From assembly GCF_025144145.1 (NCBI RefSeq), contig NZ_CP083546.1, forward strand, positions 4,002,001 through 4,066,000: 64,000 nt of DNA, written 5' to 3'. Below are positions 54,248 through 62,967 of the stretch, in pieces. Made by a program: the position numbers and the translations under genes. The stretch's first letter is position 1, and each line of letters starts with the position of its first letter. The stretch is from Leisingera sp. M658. GTDB lineage: Bacteria; Pseudomonadota; Alphaproteobacteria; Rhodobacterales; Rhodobacteraceae. Under the pieces are notes generated by a model. It was not told the DNA's origin. It saw nothing but the letters and a program-made list of their open reading frames with translations, and did no database searches.

Positions 54248-54288
54248 ACACCTGTGCCGCTTGCGGCACGGGCGGCGTCCTGCGTTGT

Positions 54289-54735
54289 TCAGACAAACAG
54301 CCCTGCGTATGCCTCGCGCAGGGCTTTCTTCTGCACCATGCCCATGGTGTTGCGCGGCAGGTCCTCCCGCAGAGTGAGGGAAGTGGATGCCAGGTTGCCG
54401 CTGCTCAGCATCGCGCCTTTGGAGCGCCCGATGGTGCCGGAGGTGTAAAGAAACGCGGCCAGATCGCCGGATTCGCGGGCAACAGGGTCAAAACCGGGCT
54501 GAACATCCGCCAGGTTGCGCAAAGATCCCTGCCCTCCGGCATCCAGAGTCAACACCCGCGCCTCATCTGCAATAGCGCTGATCTTCCCCATTCGCGCCGG
54601 ATCGCAAACCACCACGCGCAGAGACGCTTCGCCCACGAAATAGGCCACTTCAGGCCCGGTAAAGGCGGTGTTCAATGGCAAGAAGATTCCGCCGGCCAAC
54701 TCTGTGCCGGGATACAGCTTGATCGCTTGAATTGT
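54289..54735 (-). pseudogene. Remnant of malonyl-CoA synthetase (matB-like)
   Basis: An AMP-forming acyl-CoA synthetase is recognisable from AGGIFLPLNTAFTGPEVAYF through DLAAFLYTSGTIGRSKGAML (the P-loop A3 motif), but right after LASTSLTLRED the reading jumps to LPRNTMGMVQKKALREAYAG near the normal C-terminus. The N-terminal quarter and some 300 central residues are missing, so it cannot be active. The frame stayed open across the deletion, which suggests a clean internal loss. Confidence 0.75.
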
Positions 54736-55039
54736 GGAACGCCACGAAACTTTGACTCTTTTGGCATCAAAACCTCAGGAAACAAGAAAATCACGTCATT
54801 CAAGCCTGACCCGAACGTCATGTTTTTCTGACCCAATATGAAAAGCGGCCCTTCCTCGAAGCTGCGGCGAAGACGTCGAAGGAGCCCTTTGCGACCAATG
54901 CTGAGCGATGCATAAATGACTGCTCCGCTCAGCCGTCGCTGGCGGGGCCGGGATGCCATCGACCTCCACCGGCAGAGAACGAGCCTCGTGACCAGGCGAC
55001 AGATATCCTTTTTCTCCAAAGCCCTTCTGCACCCAATAG
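54736..55039. other. Degenerate sequence between the matB remnant and the IS3 remnant
   Basis: No intact gene. Short open frames on the minus strand follow the IS remnant without family resemblance. It is likely mobile-element debris that replaced the 5' part of the matB gene. Confidence 0.45.
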
Positions 55040-55246
55040 TTTAGGACCGTGTCAGACACCTCCATGCCGTCATCCTTCGAGCGCCGTTTGTAGCACGTGC
55101 CATCGCCCCTCTCGGGACATTGCTGCGCAATGCCCTGCCGGGCAGTGGATGCCGTGCTTGCGGCACAATTCCTTGGCCCCAATGCCGACTTGGGGTTCCT
55201 TCGGGGTGCCAATGATCTGCTCTTCGCTGAATCGGCTTTTCCGCAT
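55040..55246 (-). pseudogene. IS3-family orfA remnant, interrupted by the 41-bp element
   Basis: The start at ATG 55246 reads MRKSRFSEEQIIGTPKEPQV, then GIGAKELCRKHGI, the helix-turn-helix of a common IS3 orfA. Within the recognition helix, where relatives continue SDATFYKWRSK, the 41-bp palindromic element is inserted; KRRSKDDGMEVSD resumes after it, and the rest of the IS is lost. Confidence 0.75.
55107..55147. repeat. 41-bp three-hairpin palindromic element, copy B
   Basis: On the minus strand: GCCC-GGCA-GGGC, ATTGC-GCA-GCAAT, CCC-GAGA-GGG. Outside the central hairpin it differs from copy A at one of 28 positions. In the central stem both sides are changed so that pairing is kept. Confidence 0.85.
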
Positions 55247-55522
55247 TGTCTGTCTCCTCGGGTGGAGAACAGGCTAGCGTAGAAACGCGGACATTTCTGG
55301 GGAGAAGGTCAGGAGCAGCACCTTGTTATCATCACAACTAACCTCGCCTTCTGCGGCGCCAAGAAGACAAGGCCAGAACCCAGTATATAGTTCTTGCAAC
55401 TTTCAAGTTGCGCGGGCTGCGAAATTCGAGCGGATGCGAGAACATCCCCGCCCAAGCGAAACCGTGCATGAGTATGCGGGATTGTTAAACATTCTACGTC
55501 CCGCCGGCATGTCGCGATACAC

Positions 55523-55558
55523 AAAAAAGCCCTGGCTGTTGCAAGCAAAGCCAGGGCT
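55523..55558 (-). terminator. Terminator of the flagellar operon
   Basis: AGCCCTGGCT (55528-55537) pairs perfectly with AGCCAGGGCT (55549-55558); on the minus strand six T follow. It lies just after the flgI stop. Confidence 0.93.
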
Positions 55559-55582
55559 CTTCGCTAGTCTGCTTTAACTAGC

Positions 55583-56689
55583 CTAACGGACGACAAATTC
55601 TGCATGCAATGCGCCGGCCGCTTTCAGGCTTTTGAGGATATCGATCATGTCCCGCGGCGACACGCCCAAGGCATTCAAACCTGCCACGACTTCGGACAGC
55701 GAAGTCGTCTCCGGCACTTCGGCAAGTTGGACGCCCTCTTCTTCCTCAATAGCTGCACCTGTGCGCGGAACAACAACCGTTTCGCCATTTGCGAAGGGAT
55801 TGGGTTGCACCACCAGCGGTGTCTCTTCGATCCGCAAAGTGAGGTTTCCTTGAGCCACAGCAACACGGGAAATCCGCACATCGCTGCCCATCACGATCGT
55901 ACCGGAACGCTGATCCACCACAACCCGCGCCTTGCGCTGAGGTTCAACCAGGATGTTCTCGATCCGGCCTACGGCGTGAGCCGTCGAGCGAGTATTTGTT
56001 CGCTTGATATCGATCTCGACAGTTCCGGAATCCCGCATCAGGGCAACGTTGCGGCCAAACTCATCGTTGATCGCCCGTTCAATCCGGCCGGCAGTGGTGA
56101 AATCCGGCTCCCGCAGGGCCAGACGCATGGAGCTAAGAGAGGACAGATCAAAGCCGATCTCACGTTCGACCCGGGCGCCCGAAGGGATCACACCGGCCGT
56201 TGGCACCCCTTGGGTTACCGTGGCCGCGTTGCCTTCGGCAACCGCTCCACCCGCCAGGATTGTACCTTGGGAGACGGCATAAATCTGCCCGTCCGCAGCA
56301 TTGAGCGGCGTCATGATCAGGGTGCCGCCCAAGAGACTCTTGGAATCACCGATAGCTGACACTGTTACATCAATGGTGCTTCCAACCCGGGCAAAAGGCG
56401 GCAGTGTGGCCGTTACAAAGACCGCAGCAACGTTTTTTGGCCGGAACTGCTCACCGGTCACATTGACACCAAGCCGCTCCAGTATGTTGGACATGATTTC
56501 TTCGGTAAACGGCGAATTCCGCAGCCCGTCACCGGTGCCGTCCAAGCCGACGACCAGGCCGTAACCGACCAGATCGTTGCCCCGGACGCCATCAAATTCG
56601 ACCAGGTCCTTGAGACGGATGGTATTTGCCTGCGCCACTGCGGGCAGCAGGAACAGGCAAGTGAAAAAGAGGCGAAGAAATACCAGCAT
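55583..56689 (-). CDS. flgI: Flagellar P-ring protein
   Basis: Periplasmic ring around the flagellar rod, 368 residues. Signal peptide LVFLRLFFTCLFLLPAVAQA, then TIRLKDLVEFDGVRGNDLVG and GYGLVVGLDGTGDG, the FlgI hallmark; the C-terminus ends ILKSLKAAGALHAEFVV. It starts in a TGATG overlap with the flgL stop and is last in the motB-flgE-flgK-flgL-flgI run. Confidence 0.97.
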   Translation of the reverse strand: MLVFLRLFFTCLFLLPAVAQANTIRLKDLVEFDGVRGNDLVGYGLVVGLDGTGDGLRNSPFTEEIMSNILERLGVNVTGEQFRPKNVAAVFVTATLPPFARVGSTIDVTVSAIGDSKSLLGGTLIMTPLNAADGQIYAVSQGTILAGGAVAEGNAATVTQGVPTAGVIPSGARVEREIGFDLSSLSSMRLALREPDFTTAGRIERAINDEFGRNVALMRDSGTVEIDIKRTNTRSTAHAVGRIENILVEPQRKARVVVDQRSGTIVMGSDVRISRVAVAQGNLTLRIEETPLVVQPNPFANGETVVVPRTGAAIEEEEGVQLAEVPETTSLSEVVAGLNALGVSPRDMIDILKSLKAAGALHAEFVVR

Positions 56690-57693
56690 CAGAGATAGTT
56701 CAACAATGAGAGCTGCGAACTGCGCGAAGTGATTGTATAAAGACCTTCAAGCTGCGTTTGTGCTTCTTCCAGCCGTGTATAGGTTTCATAGGGATCAGCT
56801 GACACCAGGTTGTTTTTGACAATGCTCAGGCTGGTTTTCGAAGCCTCGTTGCGGGTGTTCACCGCTTCAAGCTGTCCTTCGATAAAGCCGACATCCGCTT
56901 GCAACTGGATCAGTTTGTCCACGCTATCCGTAAGTTCGCTGCTGGCTTGGCGGACAATGTCGACTTTTACATCGTCCGTCAAACCAAGACTGGGTTCATC
57001 TGCCAAAGCTGTAATGACGTAACTTTGCAACGCATGTTTGAGGTTGTCGTCATCAGCGCGGATGCCCAGTGTAACCTGTTCACCCTCGCCCACGGTGACA
57101 GGCTGCAGCGAAGTGGTGGAACCGCTGTACATGACAGTGTCGAAGCCAGCTGGATCATCAAACCAGTCCTTCACGGCTTGAATGATGTCATTGCTTGTCG
57201 TCAGTCCGGAGACCTCAGTGAGGATGGAACTCATAAGGGTGCCGGTGTCATTGAGCGGCGTAGTATCCGTTGCAGTGCCCGCAAAGACTGCCCGCCCGCC
57301 AACGGAGGCATTCAAAAGATTAATTGCACTAGATATTCTTTGCTTGGCTTGACTTCCGAATTGCTCAGCATTGTCCACGTCAATAGCGGACGACAGCGTC
57401 AGGATGTCATTCCGCATCGCTTGCACCTGGCTCTGGAACTTGTCGAGGCTGCTTTGTGTTGTGGTGGCAAACAGCTGCACTTCTCTATTGGTGACAGTAT
57501 AGCTGTCGAGCCGGTTCAAGGTGCTTTCGAGATCCGCCAGATAGGTATAGTCGCCGCCCAGCCGCTCGGTCAGGTTGGACGATTTTCCGGTAGCAAACTC
57601 TTCGGAGAGCGTGGTTATTTTCTGCTGCAATTCCGCATTGCGGCTGCGGAGAAAGAGGTGCTGCGCCATATCACCATAGGAATTCAAAATCAT
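56689..57693 (-). CDS. flgL: Flagellar hook-associated protein 3 (hook-filament junction)
   Basis: 334 residues, flagellin-like. The N-terminal helix-rich D0/D1 region contains QKITTLSEEFATGKSSNLTE and the C-terminal partner ends RSSQLSLLNYL, as in FlgL of alphaproteobacteria. It caps the hook with FlgK and joins the filament. The gene lies 3 bases after flgK. Confidence 0.9.
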   Translation of the reverse strand: MILNSYGDMAQHLFLRSRNAELQQKITTLSEEFATGKSSNLTERLGGDYTYLADLESTLNRLDSYTVTNREVQLFATTTQSSLDKFQSQVQAMRNDILTLSSAIDVDNAEQFGSQAKQRISSAINLLNASVGGRAVFAGTATDTTPLNDTGTLMSSILTEVSGLTTSNDIIQAVKDWFDDPAGFDTVMYSGSTTSLQPVTVGEGEQVTLGIRADDDNLKHALQSYVITALADEPSLGLTDDVKVDIVRQASSELTDSVDKLIQLQADVGFIEGQLEAVNTRNEASKTSLSIVKNNLVSADPYETYTRLEEAQTQLEGLYTITSRSSQLSLLNYL

Positions 57694-57696
57694 GCG

Positions 57697-59145
57697 TCAG
57701 ATCCTCAATAGTGTATCCATAAGTTCGTCGACAACGCTGATCACCCGGGCATTGGCCTGGTAGTACTTTTCCACCAGCAACAGGTTCTGCAATTCAGCAT
57801 CCGTATCAACGCCGAGCCCCAGTTCCGCTTGACTCAATTCGTTGAAACTGGCCGCCGCAAAGGTTGATGCGCGTGACGCTGTTTCATTGTCCTGGGCGAA
57901 CCGCGACAACAGGTTTGCACTCAGCGTCGAGGCTGTCATGTTCGCCGTGCCCAGCCCGACAGAAGATACCGTCCGGGTGGTGTTCAACGTGTCAGAGTAT
58001 GCCTGCAGCAAGCTGGAATCACCTGGATCGCCTTGACCCGCTGCATATAGGCCGTCGCGGAACCGCCATGTTTCTCCAGTGCCGTCCAAGGCCACCAGAT
58101 CATTCAATTCAATGCGGTTAGAGATACCGACGAAGTTTGCCGGGTCATAGAAACCGCCATCATCCGTGAAGATGCCGGCGTCGGCGACGCCAATGGTGGC
58201 ATCCAGTGCAGGATCCTGAAACCGCTCGATCAGATCGGCGGCCATTGTGTCAAGATCCTCTTGCGCTTCCACCGCTGTTACATCCCGGATTTCGAACTGG
58301 GCTGTAAGCATGCCACCCCGAAGTGGCCCGTCCGGGCTGGTGTCAATCACCTTGCCATTGACCTCAAGGCCGGAAATCAATGCATTGCCCAGTGTCATGT
58401 GCGGAAGGATATCCCGCGACGGAGTAAAGCTCAGCTCGGACGCCTTTCCATCCAACAGCATAACCCCGCCGGTTGAGTATAGCGTCAATTGGCCATTACC
58501 GCGCCGGACAACATTGACTGGAATGATCTCGTTAACCTGATCAACCAGTTGATCCCGCTGGTCATGCATCGCCACTGCATCCATGCCACCGGCTTCGACG
58601 ACCATAATGCGGGCATTCAGTTTTTCGATTTCCTTCAGCGCCTGGTTCACGGTTTCAACCTGAGAGCCGATCGCATTGTCCGCATTGATCCTAAGATCCC
58701 GCAACCCTTCAGCAGTGCGGGAAATCGTGTCGGCCAGCGAATTTGCCTTCACGGCCAAATCATTCAGCCTGGGCTGTGAATCCGGGCGAGAGACCGCCTC
58801 AATCAATGAAGACTCGAAATCCGATAGGTGCGAAGCCAGTGACATCTCGTCGTCAACTGTGCCAACCAGGTCGGACATCCTGCCGTAGAAATCTGACTGG
58901 ATCCTGGACGCGCCGTAGTCTGCCTCAGCAACTCTGCGGTTAGTGATCAGAACCGGGTCGTTGATGCGCTGAACATGCCCGACCCGGACACCGGGTACAC
59001 CCGCTCCAGGGCTGTTCAGGTCCAACACCCGGCGCGAGTAACCAGGTGTCAGAGCGTTGGCCAGGTTTTCCGAAACCACTTGAGAGGACCGGCTGGCCGC
59101 GGTCAGCCCGCTCATCGCGCTGTTCAGGGCGGAATAAATAGACAT
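57697..59145 (-). CDS. flgK: Flagellar hook-associated protein 1
   Basis: 482 residues. The N-terminal rod/hook signature is SALNSAMSGLTAASRSSQVV, then SENLANALTPGYSRRVLDL; the C-terminal paired helix ends YYQANARVISVVDELMDTLL. It forms the hook-filament junction beside FlgL. It lies 46 bases after flgE on the same strand. Confidence 0.95.
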   Translation of the reverse strand: MSIYSALNSAMSGLTAASRSSQVVSENLANALTPGYSRRVLDLNSPGAGVPGVRVGHVQRINDPVLITNRRVAEADYGASRIQSDFYGRMSDLVGTVDDEMSLASHLSDFESSLIEAVSRPDSQPRLNDLAVKANSLADTISRTAEGLRDLRINADNAIGSQVETVNQALKEIEKLNARIMVVEAGGMDAVAMHDQRDQLVDQVNEIIPVNVVRRGNGQLTLYSTGGVMLLDGKASELSFTPSRDILPHMTLGNALISGLEVNGKVIDTSPDGPLRGGMLTAQFEIRDVTAVEAQEDLDTMAADLIERFQDPALDATIGVADAGIFTDDGGFYDPANFVGISNRIELNDLVALDGTGETWRFRDGLYAAGQGDPGDSSLLQAYSDTLNTTRTVSSVGLGTANMTASTLSANLLSRFAQDNETASRASTFAAASFNELSQAELGLGVDTDAELQNLLLVEKYYQANARVISVVDELMDTLLRI

Positions 59146-59191
59146 GTTCAGCCTGCTTTCGTGAAGCCAATGTCAGGGGGCATCAAGCGCA

Positions 59192-60499
59192 TTAGCGCTT
59201 GATGTTGGTGGTTTCCTGCAGCATTTCGTCAACCGTCTGAATGACCTTGGCATTTGACGAATAGGCGCGCTGGGTCTGGATCATATCCGTCAGTTCGGTC
59301 GCCACATCCACAGCGGATTCTTCCTGGGCATAACCGAGAATTTCACCCGTCGGCCCGTCGCCGGCATCCCAGAGGTAGAAATCCCCGGATTCGTCAGTCG
59401 GCATGTAAGTTTGCGAATCCAGAGCCCGCATGCCGTTGACGTTGGAAACATCTGCCAGCGGCACTTTGTATATGACTTTGGTATCGCCGGAGTCATACTC
59501 TGCTATGACTTCACCGCTCTCGTTGATCTCAACCGAGACAAAGGAACCAACGGGGTTACCGTCTTTTTCAGTTGTGCCTGGAACGAATTCATCACCGAGC
59601 TGGCTCATACCGGTGTTGCCGCCGATGGCGCCAATGTTAATCTCAACCGGTCCGCCTGCAAGGTTAACAGTCACCGATCCCGCGGCGCCATCGTATGCAC
59701 CGCCTGTAACAGTTGCCACGCTCGCCAGAGAACCGCCCGTGGTGCTGCTGTCATCGAAGGTAAGCGTGTATTCCCCGATATTAGCCGCCCCTGTTGCGGA
59801 ATCCACGATTTCCATCGTCCATTCATTGGTGCCAGACGTTGCCGGCAGAGTCGCAACATTCGGTGTGTAGGTAATTGTCAGCTCTTCAGCGTTGCCCATA
59901 TTGTCGTAATACAGGACTACCTGCTCAAACGGGTCGCCTGATGCCCCGACGTCGGTTTCATCAGCAGGCAGGTTGGCTGTCAGACTGATCTCCGTAGTGG
60001 GTTCTGCCGACAGGCGGTTCAGGTCAACATGGATCGGTTCAAGGGCATCGTCTGTATCACGTGCTGCATCCGGAACGCTGCCATCTGCAAGCGCGGGCCA
60101 ACCCATCAGCACCAAACCGGATTCGGTTGAAAGATACCCGTTCGAATCTGTGCGGAAAGAGCCTGTGGTCGTTAGCATCATAGACGGGCTTCCGCCCGCC
60201 TCCACTTCGGTAATTGAAGCCACAGGCAGCATTCCACGACCGCGCACTGCAAGATCAGTGGCATTGTTGGTCGATACCAGCGGGCCGCGCTCATCGATCA
60301 GGCGCACATTGGTGGTGCGGACACCACCAGCCGAATAGGTGCCTCCTGAATTCGACAAAACCATGGAATGGAAATCTGTTTCAACCCGTTTGTACCCGCG
60401 GGTCGAGGAATTGGCGATGTTATCGGAAATGGAAGCCAACCGGCTGGCGTTGGCGCTCAATCCTGAAACACCCGCGTTCAGCGACGAAGAAATGGTCAT
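59192..60499 (-). CDS. flgE: Flagellar hook protein
   Basis: 435 residues. The N-terminus SSLNAGVSGLSANASRLASI followed by SDNIANSSTRGYKRV is the rod/hook signature; the C-terminus contains DMIQTQRAYSSNAKVIQTVD and MLQETTNI. The middle is acidic, Gly/Thr-rich and typical of the variable hook surface. It polymerises into the hook. A CtrA-like half-matched box lies 58 bases upstream, so it may have a promoter of its own besides reading through from motB. Confidence 0.95.
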   Translation of the reverse strand: MTISSSLNAGVSGLSANASRLASISDNIANSSTRGYKRVETDFHSMVLSNSGGTYSAGGVRTTNVRLIDERGPLVSTNNATDLAVRGRGMLPVASITEVEAGGSPSMMLTTTGSFRTDSNGYLSTESGLVLMGWPALADGSVPDAARDTDDALEPIHVDLNRLSAEPTTEISLTANLPADETDVGASGDPFEQVVLYYDNMGNAEELTITYTPNVATLPATSGTNEWTMEIVDSATGAANIGEYTLTFDDSSTTGGSLASVATVTGGAYDGAAGSVTVNLAGGPVEINIGAIGGNTGMSQLGDEFVPGTTEKDGNPVGSFVSVEINESGEVIAEYDSGDTKVIYKVPLADVSNVNGMRALDSQTYMPTDESGDFYLWDAGDGPTGEILGYAQEESAVDVATELTDMIQTQRAYSSNAKVIQTVDEMLQETTNIKR

Positions 60500-60556
60500 A
60501 GCGCGCCTTTCTGCTGCATCTAATCATTCTGGATGCAACAGCTAGCGCAGGAGCGA

Positions 60557-60571
60557 TTAACGGGCGGCTAA
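60557..60571 (-). promoter_or_regulatory. CtrA-like box upstream of flgE
   Basis: On the minus strand TTAG-N7-TTAA, one mismatch from the CtrA consensus TTAA-N7-TTAA, 58 bases before the flgE start. Weaker than the box in front of motB. Confidence 0.45.
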
Positions 60572-60623
60572 CAGATGAAATATGACTTATCTGCTAGCCG
60601 CCTGCCGCAATGTTTTCAGTGAC

Positions 60624-61460
60624 TTAATCTCGTAAAAGGATGATTTCGATCCGGTCATTGCGGGCTGCCATCGGGTTTCCGACCGCCAGCTTGCGGTCGG
60701 CATGGCCGGTCACCCGGTGAATCCGGCCTGTTGCCAGTCCGCCTGATTCGAGCAGCGTCCGTGTTTTGTCGGCTCTGTCATGGGACAGCTCCCAAACCGG
60801 ATTCTTTGCCAGCACAACAGGATGGGACCTGATGTGGCCACCGATGGCTACATTGCTGGTAACATTTTCCGACACCCGGGCAATCATCCTGACCAGATCC
60901 CGGAACAACGGCGTAGGCTCAGCCGCATCCTCTTTGAACAACGGCATGTCTTCTGTTGCAAAAAGCTCGATAATCAGGCCTTCGTCAGTGACCCGGGTCA
61001 CAATGTGGCGGGCCATCGCAACCGTCACCATGCTCTCGCCGCCACGTCCAGACAATTGTTCTTCTATAGCGCGGAACTTGGAGTCTTCTTCCTCGCGCTT
61101 CTCGTCGGTCTCGACTCCGGTATCCCCTTGCGCCTGCTGGGCATCCATCGGGTTAATGTCCGTTGCCCCGGTGCCTGATTGCGGCTGAATTTCTTCGGTG
61201 AACATGCTGTCACCCTGAAACGCACCATTGCCGCCGCCGGAAACCCGGCTTAGCGGAATTGACGGCGAGAAGTAATCCGCCAGACCCTTGCGTTGTTTTT
61301 CCGTCGTCGCGTTCAGCAGCCACATCAGCATAAAGAAGGCCATCATCGCGGTCACGAAGTCGGCATAAGCCACTTTCCACGCGCCACCGTGATGGCCATC
61401 GCCACCACCTGATTTTTTCTTCTTGATGATAATGGGCGCCACATTGCTTTGTGCGCTCAT
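60624..61460 (-). CDS. motB: Flagellar motor stator protein MotB
   Basis: 278 residues. A single N-terminal membrane helix with the essential proton-binding Asp (D34 in VAYADFVTAMMAFFMLMWLL), a linker rich in Gln and acidic residues, and an OmpA-like peptidoglycan-binding domain (about 165-278) closing with GHADRKLAVGNPMAARNDRI. ATG 61460 gives the basic start IIKKKKSGGG; the open frame upstream is not family-like. motA is not adjacent. It is the first gene of the flagellar run, behind a perfect CtrA box. Confidence 0.93.
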   Translation of the reverse strand: MSAQSNVAPIIIKKKKSGGGDGHHGGAWKVAYADFVTAMMAFFMLMWLLNATTEKQRKGLADYFSPSIPLSRVSGGGNGAFQGDSMFTEEIQPQSGTGATDINPMDAQQAQGDTGVETDEKREEEDSKFRAIEEQLSGRGGESMVTVAMARHIVTRVTDEGLIIELFATEDMPLFKEDAAEPTPLFRDLVRMIARVSENVTSNVAIGGHIRSHPVVLAKNPVWELSHDRADKTRTLLESGGLATGRIHRVTGHADRKLAVGNPMAARNDRIEIILLRD

Positions 61461-61507
61461 ATCCACCACCACTATTTTCACCCATCCCCGGGATAACAGG
61501 CGGCGCG

Positions 61508-61522
61508 TTAAACCGGGCTTAA
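61508..61522 (-). promoter_or_regulatory. Perfect CtrA box upstream of motB
   Basis: TTAA-ACCGGGC-TTAA, an exact TTAA-N7-TTAA, with its near edge 48 bases before the motB start. CtrA is known to be needed for motility in several Rhodobacterales, so control of this operon by CtrA is plausible. Confidence 0.65.
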
Positions 61523-61683
61523 CAATTAAACTTGCCGGCAGTTCTGTGCCTCCGCACGGCAATTTCCGCCAAGGCCAGGCGGTTTATTTGCGGAAGTTGC
61601 CTGCAACACTATGGCAAAGCCCCGGCAGGAATTGCTGCATCTTAAAATCCACTTATCTTGGCATCGAATAATCTTATCAAAGG

Positions 61684-61697
61684 TTGATCAAGAGCAA
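61684..61697 (+). promoter_or_regulatory. FNR/NnrR-type box upstream of nirK
   Basis: TTGAT-CAAG-AGCAA matches the TTGAT-N4-ATCAA consensus except in one half-site base. A possible -10 (TAGAGT, 61720-61725) lies at the distance expected for a class II site. Low-oxygen or nitric-oxide control of nirK is well known; which regulator acts here is not clear. Confidence 0.6.
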
Positions 61698-61765
61698 CCA
61701 GTCCAAACGCGCCCAGCGCTAGAGTCTCCTCAACACGGCACATGGGACACAAAAAGGAGAACACT

Positions 61766-62890
61766 ATGCTGACCCGCAGAGCCGCATTGATGGGAGCAGC
61801 CGGTGTAGCAGCGCTGCCCGTACTTGCCAAAGCCGCCAAGGCTGAAGGCACCACTGTCCACGAGGCCGCTGCACCGGCGGACCTGTCCAGCCTGCAGCGT
61901 ATCAAGCGCGAACTGGTTGCCCCGCCCTTCGTGCATGAGCACGAGCAGGTGGCACCAGGTGCGCCGCGCATTATCGAATTCGAGATGAAGATCGTCGAGA
62001 AGGAGATTGAGATTGATCAAGGGGCCTATCTGCAAGGCATGACTTTCAACGGCTCCATTCCAGGGCCGATGATGGTGGTGCACGAGGGCGATTATGTTGA
62101 GCTGACCCTGATCAACCCGCCGGAAAACATGCTGCAGCATAATATCGACTTCCATGCGGCCACCGGCGCCCTGGGCGGCGGCGCGCTGACCCTGATCAAC
62201 CCAGGAGAGAAGACCGTGCTGCGGTTTAAGGCCACCCGCCCCGGCACCTTTGTCTATCACTGTGCGCCGGGCGGTCCGATGATCCCATGGCACGTCGTTG
62301 CAGGCATGGCCGGCTCAATCATGGTTCTGCCGCGAAACGGGCTTTCAGACCATAATGGCGATCCAGTCAGATACGACCGCGTCTACTATATTGGGGAAAA
62401 CGAGTTTTACATTCCAAAGGACGATAACGGCGACTACCTGCGGTACGAGGATGTAGGCGAAAGCTACCCTGATACCCTTGAGGTCATGAACGGGCTTATC
62501 CCCAGCCACGTGGTGTTCAACGGCGCAGTTGGTGCGCTGACCGGTGAAACCGCGCTGAAGGCCAAACAGGGCGAGAAAGTGCTGTTCATCCACAGCCAAG
62601 CCAACCGCGACAGCCGCCCGCACCTGATCGGCGGCCACGGCGATCTGGTCTGGGAGGCCGGCAAGTTCAACAACGTGCCGGACCGCGACCTGGAAACCTG
62701 GTTCATCCGCGGCGGCTCCGCCGGGGCTGCGCTCTATGAATTCCTGCAACCGGGCGTCTACGCCTATGTGAACCACAACTTGATCGAGGCGGTGAACCTT
62801 GGCGCAACCGCGCACGTGGTGGTCGAAGGCGAATGGAATAACGACCTGATGGAACAGGTGGTCGCCCCGACCGAGTACTCCGGCTCCTAA
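61766..62890 (+). CDS. nirK: Copper-containing nitrite reductase
   Basis: Periplasmic trimeric enzyme of denitrification that reduces nitrite to NO, 374 residues. Tat-type start [20 protein letters not shown]. Type 1 copper ligands: His in the [10 protein letters not shown] region, Cys in YHCAPGG, His in PWHVV and Met in AGMAG. Type 2 copper and catalytic residues: Asp and His in NIDFH, His in FVYHC, and [11 protein letters not shown] and YVNHNLIEA further on. AAGGAG precedes ATG 61766. It is followed by a terminator and nirV. Confidence 0.97.
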   Translation: MLTRRAALMGAAGVAALPVLAKAAKAEGTTVHEAAAPADLSSLQRIKRELVAPPFVHEHEQVAPGAPRIIEFEMKIVEKEIEIDQGAYLQGMTFNGSIPGPMMVVHEGDYVELTLINPPENMLQHNIDFHAATGALGGGALTLINPGEKTVLRFKATRPGTFVYHCAPGGPMIPWHVVAGMAGSIMVLPRNGLSDHNGDPVRYDRVYYIGENEFYIPKDDNGDYLRYEDVGESYPDTLEVMNGLIPSHVVFNGAVGALTGETALKAKQGEKVLFIHSQANRDSRPHLIGGHGDLVWEAGKFNNVPDRDLETWFIRGGSAGAALYEFLQPGVYAYVNHNLIEAVNLGATAHVVVEGEWNNDLMEQVVAPTEYSGS

Positions 62891-62915
62891 GCTTGGGACT
62901 GGTGTGACCTCTCGA

Positions 62916-62947
62916 GGGCGGCTGCATTATGCGGCCGCCCATTTTTT
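62916..62947 (+). terminator. Terminator between nirK and nirV
   Basis: GGGCGGC (62916-62922) pairs with GCCGCCC (62934-62940), followed by A and six T. nirV would then be expressed by read-through or at a lower level. Confidence 0.88.
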
Positions 62948-62967
62948 GTTTTCTTGGGAGCATACCC

